Position numbers and translations under genes: made by a program. From the NCBI GenBank assembly GCA_016792845.1, contig JAEUKH010000001.1, positions 79,515 to 143,514 of the forward strand: a stretch of DNA of 64,000 nt, given 5' to 3'. A model generated the notes under the pieces. It was not told where the DNA came from. It made no database searches and saw only the letters and a list, made by a program, of their open reading frames with translations. Source of the DNA: Myxococcales bacterium (GTDB taxonomy: Bacteria; Myxococcota_A; Polyangia; Polyangiales; Ga0077539). Shown in pieces: positions 50,727 through 59,720 of this stretch (its first letter is position 1; every line of letters starts with the position of its first letter).

Positions 50727-51497
50727 GTGACGGTGGCAGACGAGGGCCGGTCGGTGTTGCGCGCGGGCTTGGGGCGCGCGGTGCGTTCGCGGCGCCTCGC
50801 GCGGGGGCTGACCCTGCGGGCCCTGGCGGCGGCTTCAGGGCTCAGCGAGCGCTTTCTGGTGCAGGTCGAGGGGGGCGAGGCCAACATCTCGGTGGCGCGG
50901 CTCGCGTCGCTGGCCGAGGCGCTCGAGTCGACGGGGTCGGCGCTCTTGCAAGAGGCCGAGCAGGGCCTCGGGCCGGGCGAGGTGGCGCACGGGGTGGTGG
51001 CGCTCCTCGGGCTGCGGGGGGCGGGCAAGAGCACCGTCGGGCAGCGGGCGGCGCGGCGCCTGGGGGTGCCCTTCGTCGAACTCGACGCGCGGGTCGAGCA
51101 GCGGGCGGGCATGCGCCTCGGCACGCTCTTCGAGGTGCACGGCACGGCCCATTACCGACGGCTCGAGCGCGAGGTCTTGGGTGACACGCTCGAAGAGTTT
51201 CCGCGCGCGGTGGTGGCCACCGGGGGCAGCATCGTGACCGACCCTGAGACCTGGGCGCTCCTCGCGGCGCGCACCACCACGGTGTGGCTGCAAGCGAGCG
51301 CAGACGATCACTGGGCCCGGGTGGTGGCCCAGGGCGACGCCCGCCCGATGGCCCACCGGGCCGACGCCCGACGCGAGCTGCAACAGCTCCTCAACGCCCG
51401 CGCGCCGCTCTACGCCCGCGCCCGGTGGTCGCTCGACACGAGCGCCTTGGGGCTCCGCGGCACCGTCGATGCACTGGTCGAGGCGCTGCGTCGCTGA
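50727..51497 (+). CDS. boxR: BoxR-type transcriptional regulator (HTH plus shikimate-kinase-like domain)
   Basis: About 256 residues. GTG 50727 is chosen because it lies just after the second direct repeat; other in-frame GTGs (50724, 50733) are possible. Residues 15-85 form an XRE helix-turn-helix (LTLRALAAASGLSERFLVQVEGGEANISV). From about 95 a shikimate kinase-like domain follows, with a P-loop (GLRGAGKSTVG) and VATGGSIV. This fusion is characteristic of BoxR, which senses benzoyl-CoA through the kinase-like domain. Divergence from boxC supports the name. Confidence 0.9.
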   Translation: MTVADEGRSVLRAGLGRAVRSRRLARGLTLRALAAASGLSERFLVQVEGGEANISVARLASLAEALESTGSALLQEAEQGLGPGEVAHGVVALLGLRGAGKSTVGQRAARRLGVPFVELDARVEQRAGMRLGTLFEVHGTAHYRRLEREVLGDTLEEFPRAVVATGGSIVTDPETWALLAARTTTVWLQASADDHWARVVAQGDARPMAHRADARRELQQLLNARAPLYARARWSLDTSALGLRGTVDALVEALRR

Positions 51498-51511
51498 TAG
51501 AAGTCTGGCCC

Positions 51512-51871
51512 ATGGCGAGCGACAGCACCGTGCCCTTGGCGATCTTCTCGGCCGACCTCGCCCTGTCGCGGCACGGCGGCGATCGCGAGGCCCTGCGGGC
51601 TGCGCTGCGCGAGGCCCTGGTGGCGCTCCCGCGGCAGATCGAGGGGCTCATGGGCGGGGGCGACGCGATCGATTTTGTGCTGCGCGCGGGGGCCCTCCGC
51701 GACGCCTTCTCGAACGTGGGGGCGGTGGCCGGGGTCGCCGCCGTCGGGGCCTTCGAGCTCGCCGCCCAGACCGGCGTCCGTGAGCACGCGGTGCGCGAGT
51801 GTCGCCGGGTCGAGGCCGCCTGGGTGGCCCTCGCGCCCCACCTCGAACGGCACCTCGCGCGGCTCGAATGA
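51512..51871 (+). CDS. Degenerate Hpt-like protein without phosphoacceptor His
   Basis: A 119-residue helical protein. The segment AGALRDAFSNVGA aligns with the Hpt signature A-H-x-L-K-G-x-x-x-N-x-G-A at Ala, Leu, Arg/Lys, Asn, Gly and Ala, but the phospho-accepting His is Gly and the conserved Gly is Asp. It cannot act as a normal His phosphotransfer domain. It overlaps the next gene, a response regulator with GGDEF, by 4 bases (ATGA), so a docking or inhibitory role toward that protein is likely. Hpt homology is from pattern only. Confidence 0.6.
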   Translation: MASDSTVPLAIFSADLALSRHGGDREALRAALREALVALPRQIEGLMGGGDAIDFVLRAGALRDAFSNVGAVAGVAAVGAFELAAQTGVREHAVRECRRVEAAWVALAPHLERHLARLE

Positions 51872-52770
51872 AGCTCCTCCTGGCCGAAGACGACCGCGCG
51901 TCGCGGCTCATCCTCGCGCGCACGCTTGAGCGGTGGGGCTACGAGGTGATCGCCGCCCACGACGGCGCCGAAGCCCTGAGCCTCGCCCGCGCCCACCAGC
52001 CCCCCATGGTGGTCTCAGACTGGGAGATGCCCGGCCTCGACGGCCCCGCCCTCTGCGCCGCCCTCCGCGCGCCGGGCGAGCCGTACCGGTACATCGTGCT
52101 GCTCACCGCCCACCGCGACGGCGCCCACCTCGTGGCGGGCCTCGACGCGGGGGCCGACGATTTTGTGGCCAAGCCCTTCGACCCCGCCGAGCTCCGCGCG
52201 CGTCTCAACGTCGGGCGGCGCATCCTGGGGCTCGAGAGCGCCCTCCGTCAGCAGGCCGAGGCCCTGCACCGCGCGGTCGAGGCGCTGTCGATCATCGCGG
52301 CCACCGACCCGCTGCTCAACATCGGCAACCGCCGCGCGTTCGAAGAGTACGTGGCGGGCCTCGACGACTCCGGCGGCCTCGGGCTCTTGCTCGTCGACGT
52401 CGACCATTTCAAGCAGGTCAACGACGCCCTCGGGCACCTCCTCGGCGACCGCGTGCTGGTGGCCGTGAGCGAGAGCATCACCCAAAGCCTCGCGGGGCGG
52501 GGGAGGGTCTTTCGCTACGGCGGCGAAGAGCTCGTGGCGGTGCTCCCGGGCCTCGACGGCGAGGCCCTCTGCGCCGAGGCCGAGAAGGTGCGCGCGCGGG
52601 TCGAGGCCGAGGTCAAGGTCAGCGAGACGGGGTACACCCGCGAGGTCACGGTGAGCGTGGGGGCCACCCCGAAGGCGCCCGGCGAGGCCCTCGACGTGGC
52701 GCTGCACCGCGCCGATGTGGCCCTCTACGCGGCCAAGAGCGCGGGGCGCAATCGGGTCGTGGCGGCGTGA
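51868..52770 (+). CDS. Response regulator with GGDEF domain (PleD-like)
   Basis: A 300-residue protein. Residues 1-120 are a receiver domain (MKLLLAEDDRASRLIL with the acidic pair, VVSDWEMPGLDG with the phosphoacceptor Asp, VLLTAHRD, FVAKPFDP with Lys). After a short helix (RQQAEALHRAVEALS) comes a diguanylate cyclase domain (DPLLNIGNRRAFEEY, LLVDVDHFKQVND, FRYGGEELVAVLPG with GGEEL at the active site). It should make cyclic di-GMP when phosphorylated. The inhibitory RxxD site is not evident. It is coupled to the pseudo-Hpt gene. Confidence 0.92.
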   Translation: MKLLLAEDDRASRLILARTLERWGYEVIAAHDGAEALSLARAHQPPMVVSDWEMPGLDGPALCAALRAPGEPYRYIVLLTAHRDGAHLVAGLDAGADDFVAKPFDPAELRARLNVGRRILGLESALRQQAEALHRAVEALSIIAATDPLLNIGNRRAFEEYVAGLDDSGGLGLLLVDVDHFKQVNDALGHLLGDRVLVAVSESITQSLAGRGRVFRYGGEELVAVLPGLDGEALCAEAEKVRARVEAEVKVSETGYTREVTVSVGATPKAPGEALDVALHRADVALYAAKSAGRNRVVAA

Positions 52771-52932
52771 GATTCCTTGAGGGTGCGAGGCGGCGTTGAC
52801 CGCGGGGGGTCGAGGGTGGCAACACGATGGCCGCGTTCGGTCGAGGGTGCGTGCGTGGTGGCCTGAGAGGGGCATCCAGTCGCGCGTCGCCTTCGCTGCG
52901 ATGGCTCCGAGTTCGACCCGAGGGGCGGCTGC

Positions 52933-54888
52933 ATGGCGACCAAAGACATCTACGAGCTCAGCAGACTCAAGGTAAAGATCAAGCTCAACTCGGCGAGCAA
53001 GAAGAACAGCGTGCCGGGTCGCTTGATTCTCATCAAAGACAACGTCGCGGCCCCGCCGATCAACGTCACCGTCACCAAGCAGATGGTCGAGCACGACCAC
53101 ACCTTCGTGGCCGTCGAAGACGACAAAGAGTTCTACGAGCTGAAGTTCAAAGTAGAGTGCGACTCTGAGACCGTCGAAGACACGACACTTTACAAAGTAT
53201 TCCCCGTCAACTGCGTCGTCACCGTCAACGACAAAGACGACGCGCCGCTCAACGACAAGCCCTTCAAGCTCGTCTTCTCTGACGGCTCGACGCAGACCCA
53301 CGAGGCCACCAACGGCACCTGCGACTGCAAGCTGAAGCGCAAGGCCACCTTCGTCATCGAGGCCGGCAAGGGCATGGAGCTGCTCGACCCAGCGCCCGGC
53401 CTCGGCCGCAACCGCACGGTGAAGATGGCCCCGGCGCTCTACACGGCGAGCATCGTGAGCCCCGTCGAGGCGGCCGAGGTGAAGCAGTACGTCAACGTGA
53501 CCAGCGCCAACACCGGCGACACCCTCGGGCACGATCACAAGGGCCGCAAGCTCAAGGTCAACCTCTTGGGGGTGCCCCTTCAGCAGGGCAAGACCATCGC
53601 GGCCCTGGTGAAGAACACCGACAAGTTCTTCATCAAGCTCACGCTCACAGACATCACCAAGCGCAACAAAGACCGCACCAACCTCGAAGGCGTCGAGAAG
53701 CTCAAGAAAGAAGACGGCCGCAAGACCATCACGGGTCAGGTCGCTGTCGGCGCCGACGGCAAGGCCTCATTCACGGTCAAGTTCGGCCCCACGGGTCTAG
53801 AGAAGGTCAAGCTCGAGGTCGGCACCACCGACGAGTGCCTCGACGCCAGCATCGAGTACAAGCTCTACCGCAAGATCTACATTCAAAAGATGCTCCCCGC
53901 GGGTGAGAACGTCGACCTCGCGACCGCGGTGGCGGCGCTCGAAGAGGTGGGCATCGAGGCCGAGGCCGAGGCCGACGTCACGCTCATCGCCGGCAACCTC
54001 CCGGTCGGTTCGGTGCAACCCGGCGGCCCCATGGGGCTCGGCGTCGACGCGGTGATCATCGGCGACCACAACATCGGCGGGGCGCTCAACGCCTTCGGCG
54101 ATCTGCACAACCCGCACAGCTTGTACGTGATGTTCGCGCATTTTCAGTTCGACGCGGGCGACCAGCTCACCCACTCGGCCTCAGCCCAGATCGCGCAGGG
54201 TGACACCGTGCAGCTGGCAAGCGGCAACACCGTCGATGGCGTGGCGGTGCCCATCCGACGCGGCGGCCTCCATGTGCTGCCGCAGTCGCTCCACTCAGCC
54301 AACAAGGGCGCCACCGCGACCTGGTCGTCGAACGCCGCCCAAGGCGTTCACCAGGGCGCGTCGGGCAACGTGCCTGCGGCCAACATCCACATCGACTGGG
54401 GCAACGCGAACTACCGACGGTGGGTCTGCATCGAGCTGCCGCCCGCGGCCAAGGTGGTCACCGACGACGGCGAGACCGTGACCGTGCGGGTGACCGCCGA
54501 GCTCGCGGCAGGGCCCTACCTCGGGTGGTCGCCGAGCGCGAAATCGGGCACGGTGATCGCGCTCCACGCCAACAGCGCCCAGACCGCCCCGGCGATGAAC
54601 ATGACCGTCTCGCACGAGATCGGCCACGCCATCCGGCACCTCGTGAGCGCGCCCCCGGGCCTCAATTTCGTCATCGACCACGGGCGGCGCTACACCGGCC
54701 GCGGCCACTCGGGCGAGCACTGCGCCGAAGGCGTCTCGACGCCGCGGTACCTCTCGCAGACCAAGCTCGAAGGCGAACGGGGCGGCACCTGCACCATGTT
54801 CGGGAGCGACCAGGCCGGGCAGTCTGCGAGCTTCTGCACCCGCTGCAAGCCCTTCCTCCTCGCGATGGAGATCCAGGATTTTACATGA
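52933..54888 (+). CDS. Module A1: HEIGH metalloprotease-like protein with Cys/His C-terminus
   Basis: A 651-residue protein without signal peptide. It is a clear paralogue of the protein at 56626-58623 over its whole length. Shared blocks include DIYEL-x-x-LKVK-KL at the start, GTCDCKLK near 138, SANTGDTLGHD near 195, KVKLEVGTT, GPYLGWSPS and SHEIGHAIRHL near 565, an HExxH zinc motif with a possible third ligand in DHG. It ends with GRGHSGEHCAEGVS, GTCTMFGS and SFCTRCKPF, a conserved Cys/His set. This may be a zinc protease or toxin delivered by an unknown export route. No family is assigned. Confidence 0.75.
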   Translation: MATKDIYELSRLKVKIKLNSASKKNSVPGRLILIKDNVAAPPINVTVTKQMVEHDHTFVAVEDDKEFYELKFKVECDSETVEDTTLYKVFPVNCVVTVNDKDDAPLNDKPFKLVFSDGSTQTHEATNGTCDCKLKRKATFVIEAGKGMELLDPAPGLGRNRTVKMAPALYTASIVSPVEAAEVKQYVNVTSANTGDTLGHDHKGRKLKVNLLGVPLQQGKTIAALVKNTDKFFIKLTLTDITKRNKDRTNLEGVEKLKKEDGRKTITGQVAVGADGKASFTVKFGPTGLEKVKLEVGTTDECLDASIEYKLYRKIYIQKMLPAGENVDLATAVAALEEVGIEAEAEADVTLIAGNLPVGSVQPGGPMGLGVDAVIIGDHNIGGALNAFGDLHNPHSLYVMFAHFQFDAGDQLTHSASAQIAQGDTVQLASGNTVDGVAVPIRRGGLHVLPQSLHSANKGATATWSSNAAQGVHQGASGNVPAANIHIDWGNANYRRWVCIELPPAAKVVTDDGETVTVRVTAELAAGPYLGWSPSAKSGTVIALHANSAQTAPAMNMTVSHEIGHAIRHLVSAPPGLNFVIDHGRRYTGRGHSGEHCAEGVSTPRYLSQTKLEGERGGTCTMFGSDQAGQSASFCTRCKPFLLAMEIQDFT

Positions 54889-55925
54889 AACTCCCATCGC
54901 TCCGCTTCGCCGAGATCGGCCTTGAGGCGCGCACCGTCGGGCGCCCCCCGGCCCGCGTCAACGACGCCGTCTACGCGCTCCGCAAGCCCAGCGTGACGCT
55001 CTATGCGCCCGCCGAGGTCGACGTCACCCGGGCCAGCACCCTCACGGTGTCTGCAGTGGTGGCCTCTGACAAGCCGAACGGTTTTCAGCTCGACCAACAC
55101 GCCGTGCTGTGGGTCACCCGCCCCGACACCCGCGACACCTGGGCCGTGCGGTGGACCCCGTACCGCCGCATCGACGACGCGCCCGAGAGCGACTTCTTTC
55201 CGACGCCGCGCGGGTTCTTCGAAGTGGGCCTCATGGTCACCGAGCTCCGCAAGCGCGTCGCCGCCTTCGGGTGGCGCCCGGGGCCCGTCGTTCTGCAATT
55301 GCTTTGCAATGAGAACGAGACCGAGACCGTGTCGGTGACCCTCACCGGCGGGGCCTTCCTCGATGATCCGAAGGTGGTCGCGTTTCTCAAGCAACAGAAC
55401 CGCTTCCAAGACGAGACCGCGCTCGAGTACGCCCCGGCCGAGGCCGCGCTCCTGGGCGACACCGTCGAGGGCGAAGACCCCGGGCTCTTGCCCGTTCCCG
55501 CCGAAGAGGGTCTCGTCGCCGCGGTGACCCCCGTCGGCTTCGCGGGCCCCGAGGCGCGCCTGGTGCTCAGCCTCGCGTTCCGCGCCAGACTCTTGCCCGG
55601 CGAGCGCCGCCGCTTCGCCGCCGGTGACGCGCCCGACGCGAGCGGGCAGCTCCTCGCGGCGCGGGTGCCTGTCACCGTGGTCTTGTCGTCGCCCGAGCTG
55701 GTCGACCCTGAGGTCGTGCGGCTCAGCGTGCCCGTCTATCACATCGAAGAGCACACCGGCACCGAGCACGGGCTCGCGCGGCTGCGGCTCGACCTCGGGC
55801 GCTTCGAGGCCATGCCCAAGGGCGACGGGCGTTACTACATCAGGGTCAACCTCGGCGCGCTCCAGAGCGAGACCCTGACGGCCACCCTCGTGCCTGAAAA
55901 CCTTCGACCGCTGCGCGGGCGATGA
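54885..55925 (+). CDS. Module B1: beta-rich companion protein
   Basis: A 346-residue protein starting 4 bases inside the A1 stop. It is a paralogue of the protein at 58620-59720: both have YAPA-x-VDV near the start, a WRPG segment, and end in RYYIRVNLGALQSETL (or RYVLRV...) plus VPENLRP. Strand-rich with long aromatic segments and no signal or catalytic motif. Strict pairing with A genes and overlapping starts suggest it binds, exports or inhibits the A protein. Unknown family. Confidence 0.7.
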   Translation: MKLPSLRFAEIGLEARTVGRPPARVNDAVYALRKPSVTLYAPAEVDVTRASTLTVSAVVASDKPNGFQLDQHAVLWVTRPDTRDTWAVRWTPYRRIDDAPESDFFPTPRGFFEVGLMVTELRKRVAAFGWRPGPVVLQLLCNENETETVSVTLTGGAFLDDPKVVAFLKQQNRFQDETALEYAPAEAALLGDTVEGEDPGLLPVPAEEGLVAAVTPVGFAGPEARLVLSLAFRARLLPGERRRFAAGDAPDASGQLLAARVPVTVVLSSPELVDPEVVRLSVPVYHIEEHTGTEHGLARLRLDLGRFEAMPKGDGRYYIRVNLGALQSETLTATLVPENLRPLRGR

Positions 55926-55956
55926 TGCCCTCACGGCGCTGCCCTCGGAGTCTGCG

Positions 55957-56613
55957 ATGATTCGCGTCATTGAAGCCTCGCGCGAAGCCGTCGAGCGCCC
56001 CTTCCGCCGGTGGAAGGTCGAGACCCCCGCCGACGCGCTGGCCCTCCTGCGGATGCTCGTGGCCCGCGAGCCGCGGCTCGTCGACGGGCTCAGGAGGGCC
56101 CTCTCGGCCGTCGCGTGGTCGTACAAGGTCGGGCACGAGGCGCTCCTCGCGGCGGGCGCCGAAGCCCTCGCGCGGCAGGTGCTCTGGCTCATCGAGCCGC
56201 AGCGCAAGCTCATGACCCTGCGCGAGCCCATCGGGGGCGAGTCACCCGTCGACCACGACCCGAGCTGGAAGCCCATCGTCGAAGAAGAGGGCGACGGCGT
56301 CTCGATCACCTTCGAGCTCTACGAAAAAGACGACTCCAGCGCCTGGGAGTTTCGCTCTGAGCTCATCGACGAAGACCACACCGACGGCTTCTCGTTCGAG
56401 AGCGAGTTGATTGAAGAGTTCGAGCAAGAGCTCTTCGAAATCACCGCCGAGGTGATCGAAGACCACGGCCCCGACGAGGCCGAGATCGTGGTCTCTCTCG
56501 AAGACGAAGAGGTCGACGAATTCGAGTGGGCCACCGACATCACCGAGTCGTCGCCCGACGCGCCCTCACCGCCCAACACAGACCCCAACCCTGGCCAGCA
56601 CCGGGCTGCCTGA
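55957..56613 (+). CDS. Module C: highly acidic hypothetical protein
   Basis: A 218-residue protein lying between the two A-B pairs. Residues 1-90 are helical (RPFRRWKVETPADALALLRML); residues 100-200 are extremely Glu/Asp-rich (FELYEKDDSSAWEF, EEFEQELFEITAEVIEDHG). The tail is Pro/Asn-rich. The strongly acidic half could mimic nucleic acid or bind Ca2+. It has no counterpart after the second pair. Unknown function. Confidence 0.65.
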   Translation: MIRVIEASREAVERPFRRWKVETPADALALLRMLVAREPRLVDGLRRALSAVAWSYKVGHEALLAAGAEALARQVLWLIEPQRKLMTLREPIGGESPVDHDPSWKPIVEEEGDGVSITFELYEKDDSSAWEFRSELIDEDHTDGFSFESELIEEFEQELFEITAEVIEDHGPDEAEIVVSLEDEEVDEFEWATDITESSPDAPSPPNTDPNPGQHRAA

Positions 56614-56625
56614 GAGAGCCACGCC

Positions 56626-58623
56626 ATGCCGATCGTTGACATCTATGAAGAGAGCCAGCTGAAGGTAAAATTCAAGCTCCTTCAGGCAAGCAAGAGCGGT
56701 ACGGCCCAGGGCCGACTGACCATTCGGCTCGACGGTCAGCTCTTCGCCAACCACCCGATCTCGGTGAAGAAGCAGTGGGCCGAGCACCTCCAGAATCTCG
56801 TGAAGGTGCCCGACGACAAAGAGAACTACACCCTCGATTTCTCGGTCACCTGCGCCACCGAGACCGTCACCCACGGCACCACCTACCGGGTCTGGCCGAA
56901 GAACTCGGTCATCACCGTCAAGGGCCGCGACGACAGCAACTCGGCCGACACGCCCTTTACGCTGAAGTATTCAGACAACTCGACCCAAGATCACATGACC
57001 GACGGGGGCGGCACCTGTGATTGTCGACTGAAGAAGAAGCTCACCTTCACCATCGAGCCAGCCCGCGGATACGAGAAGCTCGACCCCCAACCCGGCGTCG
57101 GCCGCGCCCGCACCGCGAAGCTCGTCGCGACCACCTACACCGCGAAGATCGCCTCGCCCGATTTCACCCAAGAGACCAAGGTCTTCTTGAATGTGCCCAG
57201 CGCCAACGCCGGCGACACCCTCGGCCACGACGCCCAGGGCGACGAGATGGTCATCAACCTCGAAGGCGAGGCCGACGACGGCGGCGACATCGCGGCGCGG
57301 GTCAAGGCCGGCGACAAATATCACATCAAGATGACCCTCGATCAGCTCTCGAAGCGCACCGACGAGCGCATCGCGCTCCAGGGCGTCGCGGGCCTGACCA
57401 CCACGCCGAACTACAAGACCCACACCGCCACGGTCGATGTGGCCGCCGACGGCAAGGCGCAGTTTCGGGTCAAGTTCGGGCCGAGCGGCAACGAGAAGTG
57501 TAAAATCGAGGTGGGCACCACCGCCGCGTGCGCCGACGCTTCATTAGAGTTCATCACCCGCCGCAAGATCGGCGTGCAGCAGTACATCTATGCAGGCGTC
57601 AACGCGATCTCGATCGCCGACACCCAGCGCGCCTTCGATGAGGTCGGCATCGACGTCGAGGCCGAGACCGACGGCAACATCGACCTCGACGCCTTGCCCG
57701 CGGGCTGCGTGCACCCGGGTAACACCTTCGGGCTCGCGTACAACCGCGTGCTCATCATCGGTGACCACAACATCCGCGACGTGCGCGAGCAGATCAACTA
57801 CAACCACCCGTGGAGCACCTACACGGTCTACACGGCCATTCAGTTCGACGCCGGGCGGGCCCGCGACACCTACCGCCAGACGGCCACGCTGACCCAACGC
57901 AGCGGCGTCAACTTCCCCGGTACCGGGGCGACCCGCGGCACTTACTTTAAAGTCACCGACAGCGAGCGCGCCATCTTGCCGGTCTCGCTCTACCCTGGCA
58001 TCGCGCCCGTGCGCGGCACCTGGACGGTCAAGACCAACGGCACCGCCACTCCGGTCAGCCTCACGGGTGACATCCCCGCTGACCATTTTCACATCAATTA
58101 CGCCGACAGCGCGCATCGCAATCGGCTCTACGTGAAGGTGCCCGCCATCCCCGAGTCGGTGCTCGCGGCGGGCGGCACCGTCGAGGTCTCGGTGATCTCG
58201 CACTCGTACTTCGGGCCCTACCTCGGCTGGGCGCCCAGCGTGGGGCTCAAAAAGGTCTACGGCGTGGTGATCGGCCTCCACGCCGACGCAGGCCGGTCGC
58301 TCATCAGCGCCGCCGAGATGAACAAGACCATCGTGCACGAGGTCGGTCACGTGCTCGGGCAGGCCCCGCAGGCCGACATCGCGGGCCTCAGCCGCAAAAA
58401 CGACCACGGGTACATCTACGACGGCCGCGGCCACTCGGGCACCCACTGCGCCTCGGGCGTCTCGGCCCTCACCATGAAGAGCGGCTGCGACTTCGGCCCC
58501 TTCTCGTATCTCGCCGCGACGTGCGTGATGTACGGCTCGGTGGCGCTCAGGCAGAAGGTCACCTTCTGCGCGCGCTGCAAGCCCTTTGTGATCGCCTACA
58601 AGGTACAGGCTTTCCCGCGATGA
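56626..58623 (+). CDS. Module A2: HEVGH metalloprotease-like protein with Cys/His C-terminus
   Basis: A 665-residue paralogue of A1 starting 12 bases after module C. It keeps all signature blocks: DIYEESQLKVKFKL, GTCDCRLKKK, SANAGDTLGHD, KCKIEVGTT, GPYLGWAPS, VHEVGHVLGQ near residue 570 (HExxH zinc motif), NDHGYIYDGRGHSGTHC, TCVMYGS and TFCARCKPF. Between these blocks the sequences differ widely, and conservation is concentrated in the catalytic and Cys/His parts. This supports a functional zinc enzyme with a metal- or disulfide-stabilised tail. Substrate and delivery route are unknown. Confidence 0.75.
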   Translation: MPIVDIYEESQLKVKFKLLQASKSGTAQGRLTIRLDGQLFANHPISVKKQWAEHLQNLVKVPDDKENYTLDFSVTCATETVTHGTTYRVWPKNSVITVKGRDDSNSADTPFTLKYSDNSTQDHMTDGGGTCDCRLKKKLTFTIEPARGYEKLDPQPGVGRARTAKLVATTYTAKIASPDFTQETKVFLNVPSANAGDTLGHDAQGDEMVINLEGEADDGGDIAARVKAGDKYHIKMTLDQLSKRTDERIALQGVAGLTTTPNYKTHTATVDVAADGKAQFRVKFGPSGNEKCKIEVGTTAACADASLEFITRRKIGVQQYIYAGVNAISIADTQRAFDEVGIDVEAETDGNIDLDALPAGCVHPGNTFGLAYNRVLIIGDHNIRDVREQINYNHPWSTYTVYTAIQFDAGRARDTYRQTATLTQRSGVNFPGTGATRGTYFKVTDSERAILPVSLYPGIAPVRGTWTVKTNGTATPVSLTGDIPADHFHINYADSAHRNRLYVKVPAIPESVLAAGGTVEVSVISHSYFGPYLGWAPSVGLKKVYGVVIGLHADAGRSLISAAEMNKTIVHEVGHVLGQAPQADIAGLSRKNDHGYIYDGRGHSGTHCASGVSALTMKSGCDFGPFSYLAATCVMYGSVALRQKVTFCARCKPFVIAYKVQAFPR

Positions 58624-59720
58624 TGTACGAGCCCCTCGACCCCGCTGAGTTCGGCTTCGGCGACCGCGCCAAGCCCGCCCTCGACAGCGACGACCTCGCC
58701 TCGCTCTCCGAAGCGCTGCACAGCGCCCGCCGCAGCGCCTTTCTCTTCTACGCCCCCGCCCGGGTCGACGTGGCGCAGCCCGCCCCCGCGCTGCCCGTCA
58801 CCGTCTTGGTCGCCGGTGAGGCGCCCCTGGCCTTGCCCTTCGTGCGGTACGGCGCGCTCATCGTGACCCTCATCGACAGCCGCACCACCTTCGCCGCGCG
58901 CTGGTCACCCTGGCGCGAAGCCGAAGCGAACCCGAGCCCGCCCACGCCCGACGACAGCGGCGAGGTCACCCTCGCCGACGGCTCGGTGCTCAGCCTCGCG
59001 CCCGAGCCCGCGTTCGAGAGCACCCACGGCACCGCCGACCTCGTCGAGCGCATCGAGGCCCTGCCTTGGCGCCCGGGGCGCTGGCTCGTGCAGCTCGTGG
59101 TGGGCCCCTTCGCGTCGCCCAAGCTCACCGTCGAGCTCGACGCCGAAGCCTTCCGCGATGACCCCGCGGTCGAGGCCTTCCTCGCGAGCCGCGCCACGAT
59201 CCCGAACGACCTGCCCGTGCAGAGCGACAACGTGCCTACCATGTGGCTCGACGCGCAGCGGGTGCCGCCCGCCCTCGCGGCCATCACGGCGCCGCGCGTG
59301 GGCGTCACGGCCATGCTCTCCGAGGTGGCCTTCGCCGCCCGCGACGAGGTGGTGGCCCTCGCCTTCGGCTTCACCCTGCCGCTCCTCACCCACGAGCTGC
59401 GGCAGTGGCCCGGGCAGCCGCAGAACCCCAATCTGCCCGTCGCCGTGGTGCCCCTCACCGTGGTCATCGTGGGCGAGGTGCTCGTCGACCCGATCTGCCT
59501 CCGCCTCGATGTGCCGGTGTTCTCGCGCATCGAGGGCGAAGACGGGGCCGCGGTCGGCCAGGCCGTGTACGCGGTCAACCTCAACGCCCTCGAGCACATG
59601 CCCGTCGCCGCGGGGCGCTACGTCTTGCGCGTCGTGGCCGGGGCCTTTCAGAGCGAGGCCCTCTCGCTCACCCTCGTGCCCGAGAACCTCCGCCCCGTCG
59701 CGCCGCCCTCAGCCGGCTGA
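58620..59720 (+). CDS. Module B2: beta-rich companion protein
   Basis: A 366-residue protein from ATG 58620 (overlap ATGA with A2). Paralogue of B1: FYAPARVDVAQPAPAL, WRPGRWLVQLVV, RYVLRVVAGAFQSEALSL and VPENLRPVAPP. Order and overlap repeat those of A1-B1, so the pair was duplicated as a unit and then diverged. It ends 12 bases inside the convergent tryptophan dioxygenase gene. Function unknown. Confidence 0.7.
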   Translation: MMYEPLDPAEFGFGDRAKPALDSDDLASLSEALHSARRSAFLFYAPARVDVAQPAPALPVTVLVAGEAPLALPFVRYGALIVTLIDSRTTFAARWSPWREAEANPSPPTPDDSGEVTLADGSVLSLAPEPAFESTHGTADLVERIEALPWRPGRWLVQLVVGPFASPKLTVELDAEAFRDDPAVEAFLASRATIPNDLPVQSDNVPTMWLDAQRVPPALAAITAPRVGVTAMLSEVAFAARDEVVALAFGFTLPLLTHELRQWPGQPQNPNLPVAVVPLTVVIVGEVLVDPICLRLDVPVFSRIEGEDGAAVGQAVYAVNLNALEHMPVAAGRYVLRVVAGAFQSEALSLTLVPENLRPVAPPSAG

